Source of the DNA: JANRKT01 sp033763355
GTDB lineage: Bacteria > Bacteroidota > Bacteroidia > Chitinophagales > Chitinophagaceae
Direction: 5' to 3'
Length of the DNA stretch: 14,434 nt
NCBI GenBank assembly: GCA_033763355.1
Contig: JANRKT010000325.1
Location: forward strand, 1 to 14,434
Below the pieces are notes generated by a model, which saw only the letters and a list, made by a program, of their open reading frames with translations, was not told the origin of the DNA and made no database searches. Of the stretch, positions 6,513 through 12,718 are shown piece after piece; the first letter of the stretch is position 1; each line of letters opens with the position of its first letter. The position numbers and the translations under genes are program-made.

Positions 6513-7649
6513 ATGCAGAAGGTTTTTTTTGTAACGTTTGCCGCCATTGTTTTTTTCATTTCATGCAAGCAGGAGAACGATAACAAAACAGAAATATCCG
6601 GGGTAATTACCAATAACCCGGAAAAGCAAACAGTTTACCTCGACATTTTTGAATTTGGAAGCCAGGCGCCAACCATTACCGATACTGCCCTGCTGGAGCC
6701 GGGAAATGCAAAGTTTGTATTGAAAGGCCTTGCCCCAGCCGAATCAGTTTTTCGCCTGAGGTTTCAGAAAGACGGGTATTTTGCTATGCTGGTAAACGAT
6801 CAAAAGAAAATTTCATTCAACGCCGACTGGAAGAAATTTGAGAATTATACAACCAATTCAGCATCCAGCATTTCATTTAAAAATCTGCTTGATGGTTTCA
6901 ACAACCGCCTGGTAACAATTGATTCTTTCAGGCAGGTTGTCCTTTCACTAAAGCAGCAGAAAGATCAGGACAGTGCTTACAGGGAAAGTGAAAACCAGTT
7001 TAATTCAACAGTAAACGGAGTTATCAGTTACCTGGTCAATTATGCTGATACCACCAAAAGTTCAGCCGTGGCACTTTATACGGTAGGCATTTTAAAACAG
7101 CAGGTTGATCCGCAGGAACTGAAGCCATTGATGGCAGGCCTTGCAAAAAGATTTTCGCTGAATGCTGCTGTTAAAAAACAAACCGATGAATATTTTGCTA
7201 TAATAGCAGGCCTGGAGCAAAAAGAGCAGGGCCTTGATGGTAAGCAGGCCCCTGAAATCAATTTACCTGATCCATCAGGGAAAAAAGTTGCGCTAAGTTC
7301 CTTTAAGGGAAAATATGTCCTGGTTGATTTTTGGGCAAGCTGGTGCAGGCCGTGCAGGGAGGAAAACCCCAATGTGGTGAATGCGTATAATCTTTTTAAA
7401 GAAAAAAACTTTACCGTGTTTGGCGTTTCGCTTGACAGGACAAAAGATGCCTGGGTACAGGCCATTCAGCAAGACGGGTTAACATGGACACATGTAAGCG
7501 ACCTGAAATTCTGGGACAGCGAAGTGGTAGGGCCTTATGGTATAGAAGGTATACCATTCAATGTTTTGCTTGACCCGCAGGGAAAAATCATTGCAAGCAA
7601 TTTAAGGGGCTCCAACCTGCATAAAAAGCTGGCGGAAGTGGTGAAGTGA
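6513..7649 (+). CDS. TlpA-like thiol:disulfide oxidoreductase lipoprotein
   Basis: A 378-residue envelope lipoprotein of the TlpA/ResA type. Residues 1-17 are a signal peptide ending in FFISC, with Cys18 the expected lipidated residue. Residues about 25-120 form a beta-rich region like DUF4369, common in Bacteroidota TlpA-like proteins. A helical linker (about 120-235) leads to a thioredoxin domain (about 243-378) with FWASWCRPC, whose active-site pair is Cys278 and Cys281, and a cis-proline in GIEGIPFNVLLD. It probably reduces or exchanges disulfides of envelope proteins or cytochrome c maturation clients; the partner is not visible. It starts 9 bases after gatB in an A-rich leader, so it is likely transcribed with gatB. 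The link with translation is positional only. A terminator follows. Confidence 0.92.
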   Translation: MQKVFFVTFAAIVFFISCKQENDNKTEISGVITNNPEKQTVYLDIFEFGSQAPTITDTALLEPGNAKFVLKGLAPAESVFRLRFQKDGYFAMLVNDQKKISFNADWKKFENYTTNSASSISFKNLLDGFNNRLVTIDSFRQVVLSLKQQKDQDSAYRESENQFNSTVNGVISYLVNYADTTKSSAVALYTVGILKQQVDPQELKPLMAGLAKRFSLNAAVKKQTDEYFAIIAGLEQKEQGLDGKQAPEINLPDPSGKKVALSSFKGKYVLVDFWASWCRPCREENPNVVNAYNLFKEKNFTVFGVSLDRTKDAWVQAIQQDGLTWTHVSDLKFWDSEVVGPYGIEGIPFNVLLDPQGKIIASNLRGSNLHKKLAEVVK

Positions 7650-7682
7650 TGTTTTGTTGGAGAAATAAGTTTTGTGGTAAAT

Positions 7683-7721
7683 AAAAAGCGCCGCATCAAT
7701 AAAGTTGAGGCGCCTTTTTTT
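7683..7721. terminator. Bidirectional intrinsic terminator
   Basis: GCGCC (7688-7692) pairs with GGCGC (7709-7713). An outer A/T stem formed by A-run 7683-7686 and T-run 7715-7718 follows after one mismatch, with TTTTTTT at 7715-7721 on the + strand and an A-run on the left that reads as T's on the - strand. It serves the gatB/TlpA-like unit and could stop the convergent lipoprotein transcript. Confidence 0.75.
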
Positions 7722-7750
7722 GGCGGGGCTTCTATAAATTATTTCCTGCC

Positions 7751-7795
7751 AGTGTTGGTGCCAGCCTTTCCGGCAGGCAGGTACTCACCAGCGCT
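7751..7795. repeat. Nested palindromic repeat, copy B
   Basis: AGTGTTGGTG (7751-7760) pairs with CACCAGCGCT (7786-7795) over ten positions, two of them G-U. The 21-base module (7761-7781; arms CCAGCCT and AGGCAGG, loop TTCCGGC) again follows GGTG directly and matches copy A at 18 of 21 bases. Stem changes relative to copy A keep pairing through wobbles, which suggests that folding matters. It lies between two convergent genes. Confidence 0.75.
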
Positions 7796-7821
7796 TTGAT
7801 ATTTTTAAAGCCCTGATGGCA

Positions 7822-8445
7822 TTATTTTAAAGTTTTCAGCTTGTCATAATCAAGGCTTTTGGCAGCGTCTTTTACCGCATCAAGGCCTGTATTATCCCCT
7901 TCAACAGAAATCAGGAAACGTTCACCGCTTAGAAATGTAAGCTGGTACTGGTTATTGTATTTTTTATAATTCTCCACGGCTTTCGATCCCATGAACTCGG
8001 TGGTTTTAGTATAACCGTCTTCGCTTTCCTGCTGCATGTTCATCCGCATAAAAAAGTTCATACCGTAAAAAGCGGCGCCTGCTTCCCCGGCGCAGTCATA
8101 AATCATCACTTTTAAATCAGTGGTATCATCTTTTTTGTAAGTGGCTTCGCCAACAGCAAAGCCCATATTATTGGCTACATTAAACCTGCTCCGTTTTACC
8201 CCGAGAAGTGTTTCCGGAAGAAAAGATTTTAATGCATCAGTGCTGAGCGGCGTAAGTTTTTTCAGTTCTTCTGTTTTATCACCCATTGATTCAGCAGCCT
8301 TGGCCAGTTCTGACAGACCGCCTGCAATACTGCCGGCATCTGATTTTTCTTCGGCTTTGGCTTCATCGGCTTTTTTATCAGCCGTTCCGCCACCACATGC
8401 CGCAAGCATAAATGCCGCAGCAAAAATTAATATTAGTTTGCGCAT
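7822..8445 (-). CDS. Lipoprotein of unknown function
   Basis: A 207-residue lipoprotein. The signal peptide ends in the lipobox LAAC with Cys17 lipidated, followed by GGG, a +2 context that in Bacteroidota does not hold the protein at the inner membrane. Residues about 21-65 are an Ala/Lys/Glu-rich, probably unstructured or coiled tether. The rest (about 68-207) looks like a compact alpha/beta domain: SFLPETLLGVKRS, then beta strands such as DLKVMIYDCAG and QLTFLSGERFLISVEGDN, and a C-terminal helix ending LDYDKLKTLK. I do not recognise a named family or catalytic motif. It is monocistronic on the minus strand from its own promoter and ends toward the bidirectional terminator. Confidence 0.85.
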   Translation of the reverse strand: MRKLILIFAAAFMLAACGGGTADKKADEAKAEEKSDAGSIAGGLSELAKAAESMGDKTEELKKLTPLSTDALKSFLPETLLGVKRSRFNVANNMGFAVGEATYKKDDTTDLKVMIYDCAGEAGAAFYGMNFFMRMNMQQESEDGYTKTTEFMGSKAVENYKKYNNQYQLTFLSGERFLISVEGDNTGLDAVKDAAKSLDYDKLKTLK

Positions 8446-8474
8446 AATGGTAAATTGAATGGTTAAGTGTAAGG

Positions 8475-8504
8475 CAAGGTAGAGAAAATGTATGGCATGG
8501 ACAA
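8475..8504 (-). promoter_or_regulatory. Promoter of the minus-strand lipoprotein gene
   Basis: On the minus strand, TTG (complement of 8502-8504), a 20-base spacer and TACCTTG (complement of 8475-8481) fit the -33/-7 promoter with one T missing in the -7 element. The start would be near 8468, about 22 bases before the ATG at 8445. Confidence 0.45.
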
Positions 8505-8558
8505 CATACCAAAAAAGGGATAATGGGGTTTCATCTGCAACGATTGACTTTTCAATGC

Positions 8559-8566
8559 TATTTTTG
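8559..8566 (+). promoter_or_regulatory. -7 promoter element abutting the lipocalin-like gene
   Basis: TATTTTTG matches TAnnTTTG perfectly. The ATG at 8571 begins only four bases after it, where the transcript itself would start, so the mRNA could be leaderless. The -33 half is weak (CTG at 8535-8537, spacer 21). It makes the upstream ATG at 8523 unlikely as the start if this promoter is used. Confidence 0.4.
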
Positions 8567-8570
8567 CCGG

Positions 8571-9158
8571 ATGACGGGTAAAGATGTGCTTATTTTATTC
8601 CGGGTGACTTTATTGTTATTTTTCTTTTTTTGCATCAATGATGTTTCATCACAAACACCAAAGCAGGTTAGTTTCCCCCAATCCTTTACCGGCCACTGGA
8701 AGGGCACACTCACATGGTCTTCCAATGGCAGGCCGCAGCAGCATACTGAAATGCAGCTCATCATCCGTTCAGCAGATACACCCCGGCATTACACATGGCA
8801 AATTATTTATGGCAGGGATGAAAAGGATAACAGGCCTTATTTATTAAAGCCGGCAGACAGCTCCGGTATTCACTGGGTAGTGGATGAGCGAAATGGCATT
8901 GTGCTGGATGGCTTCTGGATAGGCAACCGGTTTACCGGGGCCTTTGCAGTTGGCGGCAATACGATTTTAGACGCTTACTGGATAGAAAACAATAAACTTC
9001 ATGTTGAGTTTTTTTCTTACCGGCAGCAGCCCCTCAATACAAGCGGTAAAGGAACCGAGGAGTCGCCTGTTGTAGAAAATTACCGCATGAACAGTTACCA
9101 GAAAGCGGTGTTAACTAAAATACAGCATGTAAAACCCAAAATGAAGAATATAAAATGA
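8571..9158 (+). CDS. Secreted lipocalin-like beta-barrel protein, function unknown
   Basis: From ATG 8571 the protein has 195 residues: an N-terminal hydrophobic signal (about 5-28, ending VSSQ) and a domain rich in beta strands. The first strand carries FTGHWKGTLTW (about 39-49), a G-x-W near the N-terminus as in lipocalins and fatty-acid-binding-like barrels. Strands such as HYTWQIIYG, GIHWVVDERNG, FWIGNRFTGAFAV and LDAYWIENNKLHVEFF follow. A binding role for a small hydrophobic ligand is inferred from this pattern only. An in-frame ATG at 8523 would add 16 residues but spoils the signal peptide and lies upstream of the likely promoter. The stop overlaps the start of the beta-lactamase gene by four bases (ATGA), so the two are translationally coupled and probably functionally related. 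Confidence 0.75.
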   Translation: MTGKDVLILFRVTLLLFFFFCINDVSSQTPKQVSFPQSFTGHWKGTLTWSSNGRPQQHTEMQLIIRSADTPRHYTWQIIYGRDEKDNRPYLLKPADSSGIHWVVDERNGIVLDGFWIGNRFTGAFAVGGNTILDAYWIENNKLHVEFFSYRQQPLNTSGKGTEESPVVENYRMNSYQKAVLTKIQHVKPKMKNIK

Positions 9159-9976
9159 AGAGAAACCAGCTTATTGCAGTTTTGTTATTAAGCGGAATGA
9201 TTTTATTTTTTCATTCCTGTTCGGTAAACAATGTAAAGCAGGACGACAGCCTGAAGAAATTTTTTGATGAACAAAAAACCGAAGGTTGTTTTGCCATGTT
9301 TGATAACAGCCGGGGGGAGTTCACGATTTACAACCTCAGGCGTGATACATTGCGCTACACACCGGCATCTACATTTAAAATTGTAAACGCCCTTATTGCA
9401 ATACAAACAGGCCGCATACTCGATGAAAAAACAATTATACCATGGGATGGCGTTACAAGGGAGCGTAAAGAATGGAACCAGGACCTTACGCTGGAGCAGG
9501 CTTTCCGTTATTCATCGGTTCCGCATTTCCGGGAAATAGCAAGGCGCATCGGCAAAGACACGATGAAAATATGGATAGACAGCCTGAAATACGGCAACAT
9601 GAATATGGGGAATACCGTTGACAGCTTCTGGCTTGATAACAGTATTAAAATTTCGCCTGATGAACAATTAGGGCTGGTAAAAAAACTTTACTTCAGGCAA
9701 CTGCCATTCAGGGACAGCGTTCAGGCAAAGCTTAAAAAGATGATGATACAGGAAAATAACACCCAGTACCAGTTAGCTTATAAAACAGGATGGGGCTTTA
9801 CTGAAAATGGCAATGCCCTTGGCTGGATAGTGGGGTGGATTGAGGAGAACCGGCATGTTTATCCGTTTGTGCTGAACATAGAATCTGCTGACCACAATGC
9901 AGACATTCCCGCCATAAGAAAAATCATTATGGAGAATATTTTGAAGAAGCTTGGGTTTTTTGAAGGGAAGATGTAG
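9155..9976 (+). CDS. Class D (OXA-type) beta-lactamase
   Basis: A 273-residue exported serine enzyme expected to hydrolyse beta-lactams through acylation of Ser72. The class D motifs are all present in order: STFK at 72-75 (Ser nucleophile and the Lys that becomes carboxylated), SSV at 120-122, YGN at 146-148, an active-site-region Trp in SFWLD (159), and KTG at 210-212. The N-terminus is a signal peptide ending in HSC, and Cys22 may be lipidated, although the lipobox is poor. Length and motif spacing fit intact class D enzymes, and no truncation is seen. It is coupled by an ATGA overlap to the lipocalin-like gene. There is no integron, insertion sequence or resistance cassette around it, and base use resembles its neighbours, so it looks like a resident chromosomal gene. 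Its spectrum cannot be read from the sequence, and a sensor role like that of BlaR-type domains is less likely because there is no membrane anchor beyond the leader. Confidence 0.92.
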   Translation: MKRNQLIAVLLLSGMILFFHSCSVNNVKQDDSLKKFFDEQKTEGCFAMFDNSRGEFTIYNLRRDTLRYTPASTFKIVNALIAIQTGRILDEKTIIPWDGVTRERKEWNQDLTLEQAFRYSSVPHFREIARRIGKDTMKIWIDSLKYGNMNMGNTVDSFWLDNSIKISPDEQLGLVKKLYFRQLPFRDSVQAKLKKMMIQENNTQYQLAYKTGWGFTENGNALGWIVGWIEENRHVYPFVLNIESADHNADIPAIRKIIMENILKKLGFFEGKM

Positions 9977-10157
9977 CCCAGTGAGTTTATCTGATCAGCA
10001 CATTTACAGATTTAATAAAATACCGCCTGTAAATAATTACGAAAAGCTCTTTGGCACAATTATGGCAAAACTTTGATTATCACTTAATTTGTTTCTATAA
10101 ACAATACTACAGCCGTACGGGAAAACGTTATCTTTTTTTCATTTTCAAATTATCACT

Positions 10158-11162
10158 TTGCCGCTCTTCCGCTTTGAACATATTGAATTTTTGCTTGCAC
10201 TTGTTTTTGCCCCGGTGATGGTTTTCCTGTTCTGGAATATGCTTCGCTGGAAAAATAATACCGTTAAAAAAATGGGAGATGAGAACCTCGTTAAAAAACT
10301 CATTATGGGCTATTCGCCCAAAAGGTTCTTAGCGAAATTTTTATTGGTGATAACTGCATTTGTTTTAACCAGCCTCGGTGTGGCCAACCTGCAATACCCC
10401 AGGCAGGTGGAGCAGGTGAACCGCAAAGGCATTGATGTCATGATTGCCCTTGACGTAAGCCGCAGCATGCTTGCAGAAGATGTGAAGCCCAACCGGCTTG
10501 AAAGGGCGAGGCAGCTTATAAACCGCTTGATGGACAGGCTGCCCAACGACCGCATCGGCCTTGTTTTATTTGCGGGAAGGGCCTACCTGCAGATGCCGTT
10601 AACAACCGATCATGGCGCTGCAAGAATTTATGTTAACTCTGCCACAACCGAATCAGTACCAACACAGGGCACTGTTATTGGCGAAGCACTGGTGATGTGC
10701 AGGAATGCATTTGAAAAAAAGGAAAAGAAATTCAAAACAGTTGTATTGATAACAGATGGTGAAGACCATGATGAGAATGCACTGCAGGCAGCTAAAGAAT
10801 TATCAGAAAGCGGCGTGCTGATACATACCGTCGGCACGGGCACTTCACAGGGTGCACAGATCATGGATCCCCTTACCAAAGAACCTAAAAAGGATGCAAT
10901 GGGCAACACGGTAATCACCCGGCTCAATGAACCGGAATTGCTGCAGATAGCGCAGGCGGGCAATGGTGTTTATCAGCTGCTGGTTGATACCGATGATACC
11001 ATAAAAAAAATACTTGAGCAGATTGCGGGCATGGAAAGAAAATCCATTACCGATAACTCTTTTATCAATTACAGGAGTTTCTTTCAGTGGTTCCTCGCTG
11101 TTGCGCTGGTATTGCTGATTGCTGAAATATTTTTATCTGAAAGGAGCAGGCAAAAAGCATGA
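10158..11162 (+). CDS. batB: BatB-like VWA-domain membrane protein
   Basis: BatB proteins are membrane-anchored von Willebrand A proteins of the Bacteroides aerotolerance locus and act at the envelope in stress tolerance. The 334-residue protein has two N-terminal membrane segments (about 10-27 and 57-76), a VWA domain (about 90-300) with the MIDAS metal site DVSRS at 99-103, Thr172 in QGTVIGEAL and Asp200 in LITDGEDH, and a C-terminal membrane segment (about 312-328). PNRLERARQLINRLMDRLPNDRIGLVLFAG and the segment MGNTVITRLNEPELLQIAQAGNGVY point to BatB rather than BatA. The best start is TTG at 10158, giving MPLFRFEHIEFLL as in the family; no ATG is available in frame near it. The gene overlaps batC by four bases. 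moxR, batA, batD and batE are missing from the neighbourhood. No convincing promoter is seen in the 181-base gap before it. Confidence 0.88.
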   Translation: MPLFRFEHIEFLLALVFAPVMVFLFWNMLRWKNNTVKKMGDENLVKKLIMGYSPKRFLAKFLLVITAFVLTSLGVANLQYPRQVEQVNRKGIDVMIALDVSRSMLAEDVKPNRLERARQLINRLMDRLPNDRIGLVLFAGRAYLQMPLTTDHGAARIYVNSATTESVPTQGTVIGEALVMCRNAFEKKEKKFKTVVLITDGEDHDENALQAAKELSESGVLIHTVGTGTSQGAQIMDPLTKEPKKDAMGNTVITRLNEPELLQIAQAGNGVYQLLVDTDDTIKKILEQIAGMERKSITDNSFINYRSFFQWFLAVALVLLIAEIFLSERSRQKA

Positions 11163-11776
11163 GAAAAATCACACTATGTATTGCCGTATTTCTTTTTTTC
11201 AGTAAAACCCTTACTGCGCAAAAAGAAAACCAGTTTATTTACAAAGGCAATGAAGCCTACAAGGAACAAAAGTTTGACAAGGCCATAACAGCATATCAAA
11301 AAGCTTTGCAGCAGTCGCCGCGTAATTCCACTGCTGCCTTTAACCTGGGTAATGCCATGTACCGAACCAAAAAAAATGAGGAAGCTGCCAGGTATTTTGA
11401 TGCAGCCATTGACAACAGTACGGATATTAAAAAACAAGGTGACGGTTGGTATAATAAAGGGGTCATGCTGACAGCAGAAAAAAAATTGCAGGAAAGCATT
11501 GATGCTTATAAAACCACGCTTCGGCTTAACCCCATGGACACCCTTGCAAGGGAAAACCTGCAACGGGCATTGAATGAATTAAAAAAACAACAGCAGCAAC
11601 AGAAGAAAGACCAGCAGCAGAATAAAAAACAGGAGCAAAAGAAACAGCAAAGCAAACTCACCAAACAGCAGGTCATGCAATTGCTCCAGGCGATGCAGGA
11701 GCAGGAAAGGATGCTGCAGCAAAAAATGCAGAAATCAAAAGTGCCTGTACCCGGCCAGCCGGATAAAGACTGGTAG
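11159..11776 (+). CDS. batC: BatC-like TPR protein
   Basis: A 205-residue exported protein with a signal peptide (1-20, ending LTAQ) and about three tetratricopeptide repeats: GNEAYKEQKFDKAITAYQKAL (30-50), AFNLGNAMYRTKKNEEAARYF (60-80) and a third at about 97-125 ending in LRLNP. A Gln/Lys-rich low-complexity stretch (143-170), a helical segment (QVMQLLQAMQEQERMLQQKM) and the tail PGQPDKDW follow; such a Q-rich region and DW end are typical of BatC. TPR proteins scaffold protein complexes, and this one probably partners BatB in the periplasm. The ATGA overlap with batB implies coupled translation. BatD and BatE do not follow. The next gene starts 49 bases on with no terminator between, so it may share the transcript. 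Confidence 0.85.
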   Translation: MRKITLCIAVFLFFSKTLTAQKENQFIYKGNEAYKEQKFDKAITAYQKALQQSPRNSTAAFNLGNAMYRTKKNEEAARYFDAAIDNSTDIKKQGDGWYNKGVMLTAEKKLQESIDAYKTTLRLNPMDTLARENLQRALNELKKQQQQQKKDQQQNKKQEQKKQQSKLTKQQVMQLLQAMQEQERMLQQKMQKSKVPVPGQPDKDW

Positions 11777-11825
11777 CAGTTTCATGAACTTTCAAATCAT
11801 GTTTTAATCTCAAAATAAGTTTATA

Positions 11826-12632
11826 ATGAAGAAGCTTTTATTAATTGCGACAGCTGCAAGCCTGCTTGCACTTACCTCCTGTCTTGATACAGAAGAAAAA
11901 ATCAGCATCAACAATGATGACAGCGGCAGTTATACCCTGACTATGGATATGGGCCAACTGCTCACTTTTGCCAAAACAATGGGGGCGGGCAAGGACAAGG
12001 AAGGCAAATTACCTGAAAAGAAAGACTCAATAATTTACTTTAAGGGTATAGTGGACACATCAACTGTTTTAACTGTGCAGGAAAAAGAAATGCTCCGCAA
12101 CGGCACACTGCACATTAAACTGGATGAAGAAGCTGCCGAGATGAAGTTCGTGATCAACCTCCCGTTTAAAAATATTTCAGGGTTGCCTTACCTGAAAGAA
12201 AATTTCATGGCTGCTATGGATAAAATAAAAGTGATGGACAAGGTGGACCCGACCAAAAAACAAAATCCCGATGGTGAAAGCACCGGCGAAGAAATACCTG
12301 CTGAGAATAAACCTTCTTCAAAATCCCTTAACCCCATGCAATCTGCTTATACTTTTTCTGCGGTAAAAGGCAAGATCAGCAACAAACTTACGGACAGGTC
12401 CGCATTTGACAACCTGGTAAAAAATGATTCTTCCCTGCAGATGATGCAGCAGCTCACCGGGATGATGGGGGAGATGAAATACCGTACCGTAATTGTTCTG
12501 CCAAAGGCGGCCAAAAGCTTTAAAGGCAACAATGCGGAGGCATCTGCAGATAAAAAAACCATTACTTTTAAAAACTCACTTACTGATATGATGGGCAAGG
12601 CAGAAGCGGCGGAGTATGAGGTGGAGTATTGA
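11826..12632 (+). CDS. Lipoprotein of unknown function
   Basis: A 268-residue lipoprotein with a signal peptide ending in LTSC and Cys19 as the lipidation site. After CLDTEEKISINNDDSG, a beta-rich domain begins (SGSYTLTMDMGQLLTFA). A middle segment has LHIKLDEEAAEMKFVINLPF. A disordered Ser/Pro/Glu/Lys-rich linker lies at about 140-168, and the end has KYRTVIVLPKAAKSF and ADKKTITFKNSLTDMM. The alternation of strands with 'N.DGSG' at the start resembles uncharacterised Bacteroidota lipoproteins that sit at the membrane. I cannot assign a family or an activity. It follows batC by 49 bases without a terminator between them and is followed by a strong terminator, so it may be the last gene of a batB-batC-lipoprotein operon. 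Confidence 0.85.
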   Translation: MKKLLLIATAASLLALTSCLDTEEKISINNDDSGSYTLTMDMGQLLTFAKTMGAGKDKEGKLPEKKDSIIYFKGIVDTSTVLTVQEKEMLRNGTLHIKLDEEAAEMKFVINLPFKNISGLPYLKENFMAAMDKIKVMDKVDPTKKQNPDGESTGEEIPAENKPSSKSLNPMQSAYTFSAVKGKISNKLTDRSAFDNLVKNDSSLQMMQQLTGMMGEMKYRTVIVLPKAAKSFKGNNAEASADKKTITFKNSLTDMMGKAEAAEYEVEY

Positions 12633-12655
12633 GAGGTTTTATTAGAATAACTTTT

Positions 12656-12686
12656 AAAGCAGGAGGTTAATCACCCCTGCTTTTTT
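12656..12686 (+). terminator. Intrinsic terminator after the batBC-lipoprotein unit
   Basis: AAAGCAGG (12656-12663) pairs with CCTGCTTT (12676-12683). GG and CC extend the stem after a bulged A, and six T's (12681-12686) follow. It ends the unit 24 bases after the lipoprotein stop. Confidence 0.85.
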
Positions 12687-12691
12687 GTTGT

Positions 12692-12699
12692 TACTTTTG
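12692..12699 (+). promoter_or_regulatory. -7 promoter element for ispG
   Basis: TACTTTTG matches TAnnTTTG and lies 19 bases before the ispG ATG, giving a short leader of about 14 bases. No clear -33 TTG is found at the right spacing, partly because the terminator stem occupies that region. Confidence 0.4.
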
Positions 12700-12718
12700 T
12701 ATTTCAATTACAGTACTG

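Noticed and set aside
8523..8570. Upstream ATG at 8523 as start of the lipocalin-like gene
   Set aside because: It lies upstream of the -7 element and adds a polar, Cys-containing segment ahead of a good signal peptide that starts at 8571.
9155..9976. Beta-lactamase gene as recently acquired mobile resistance
   Set aside because: No integrase, attC-like site, insertion sequence or flanking repeat is seen, base composition matches the neighbours, and it is coupled to an upstream gene.
9977..10157. Regulatory RNA or small gene in the gap before batB
   Set aside because: The gap is AT-rich with scattered TTTG words, but no -33/-7 pair at proper spacing, no stable hairpin with T-run and no credible short coding frame was found.
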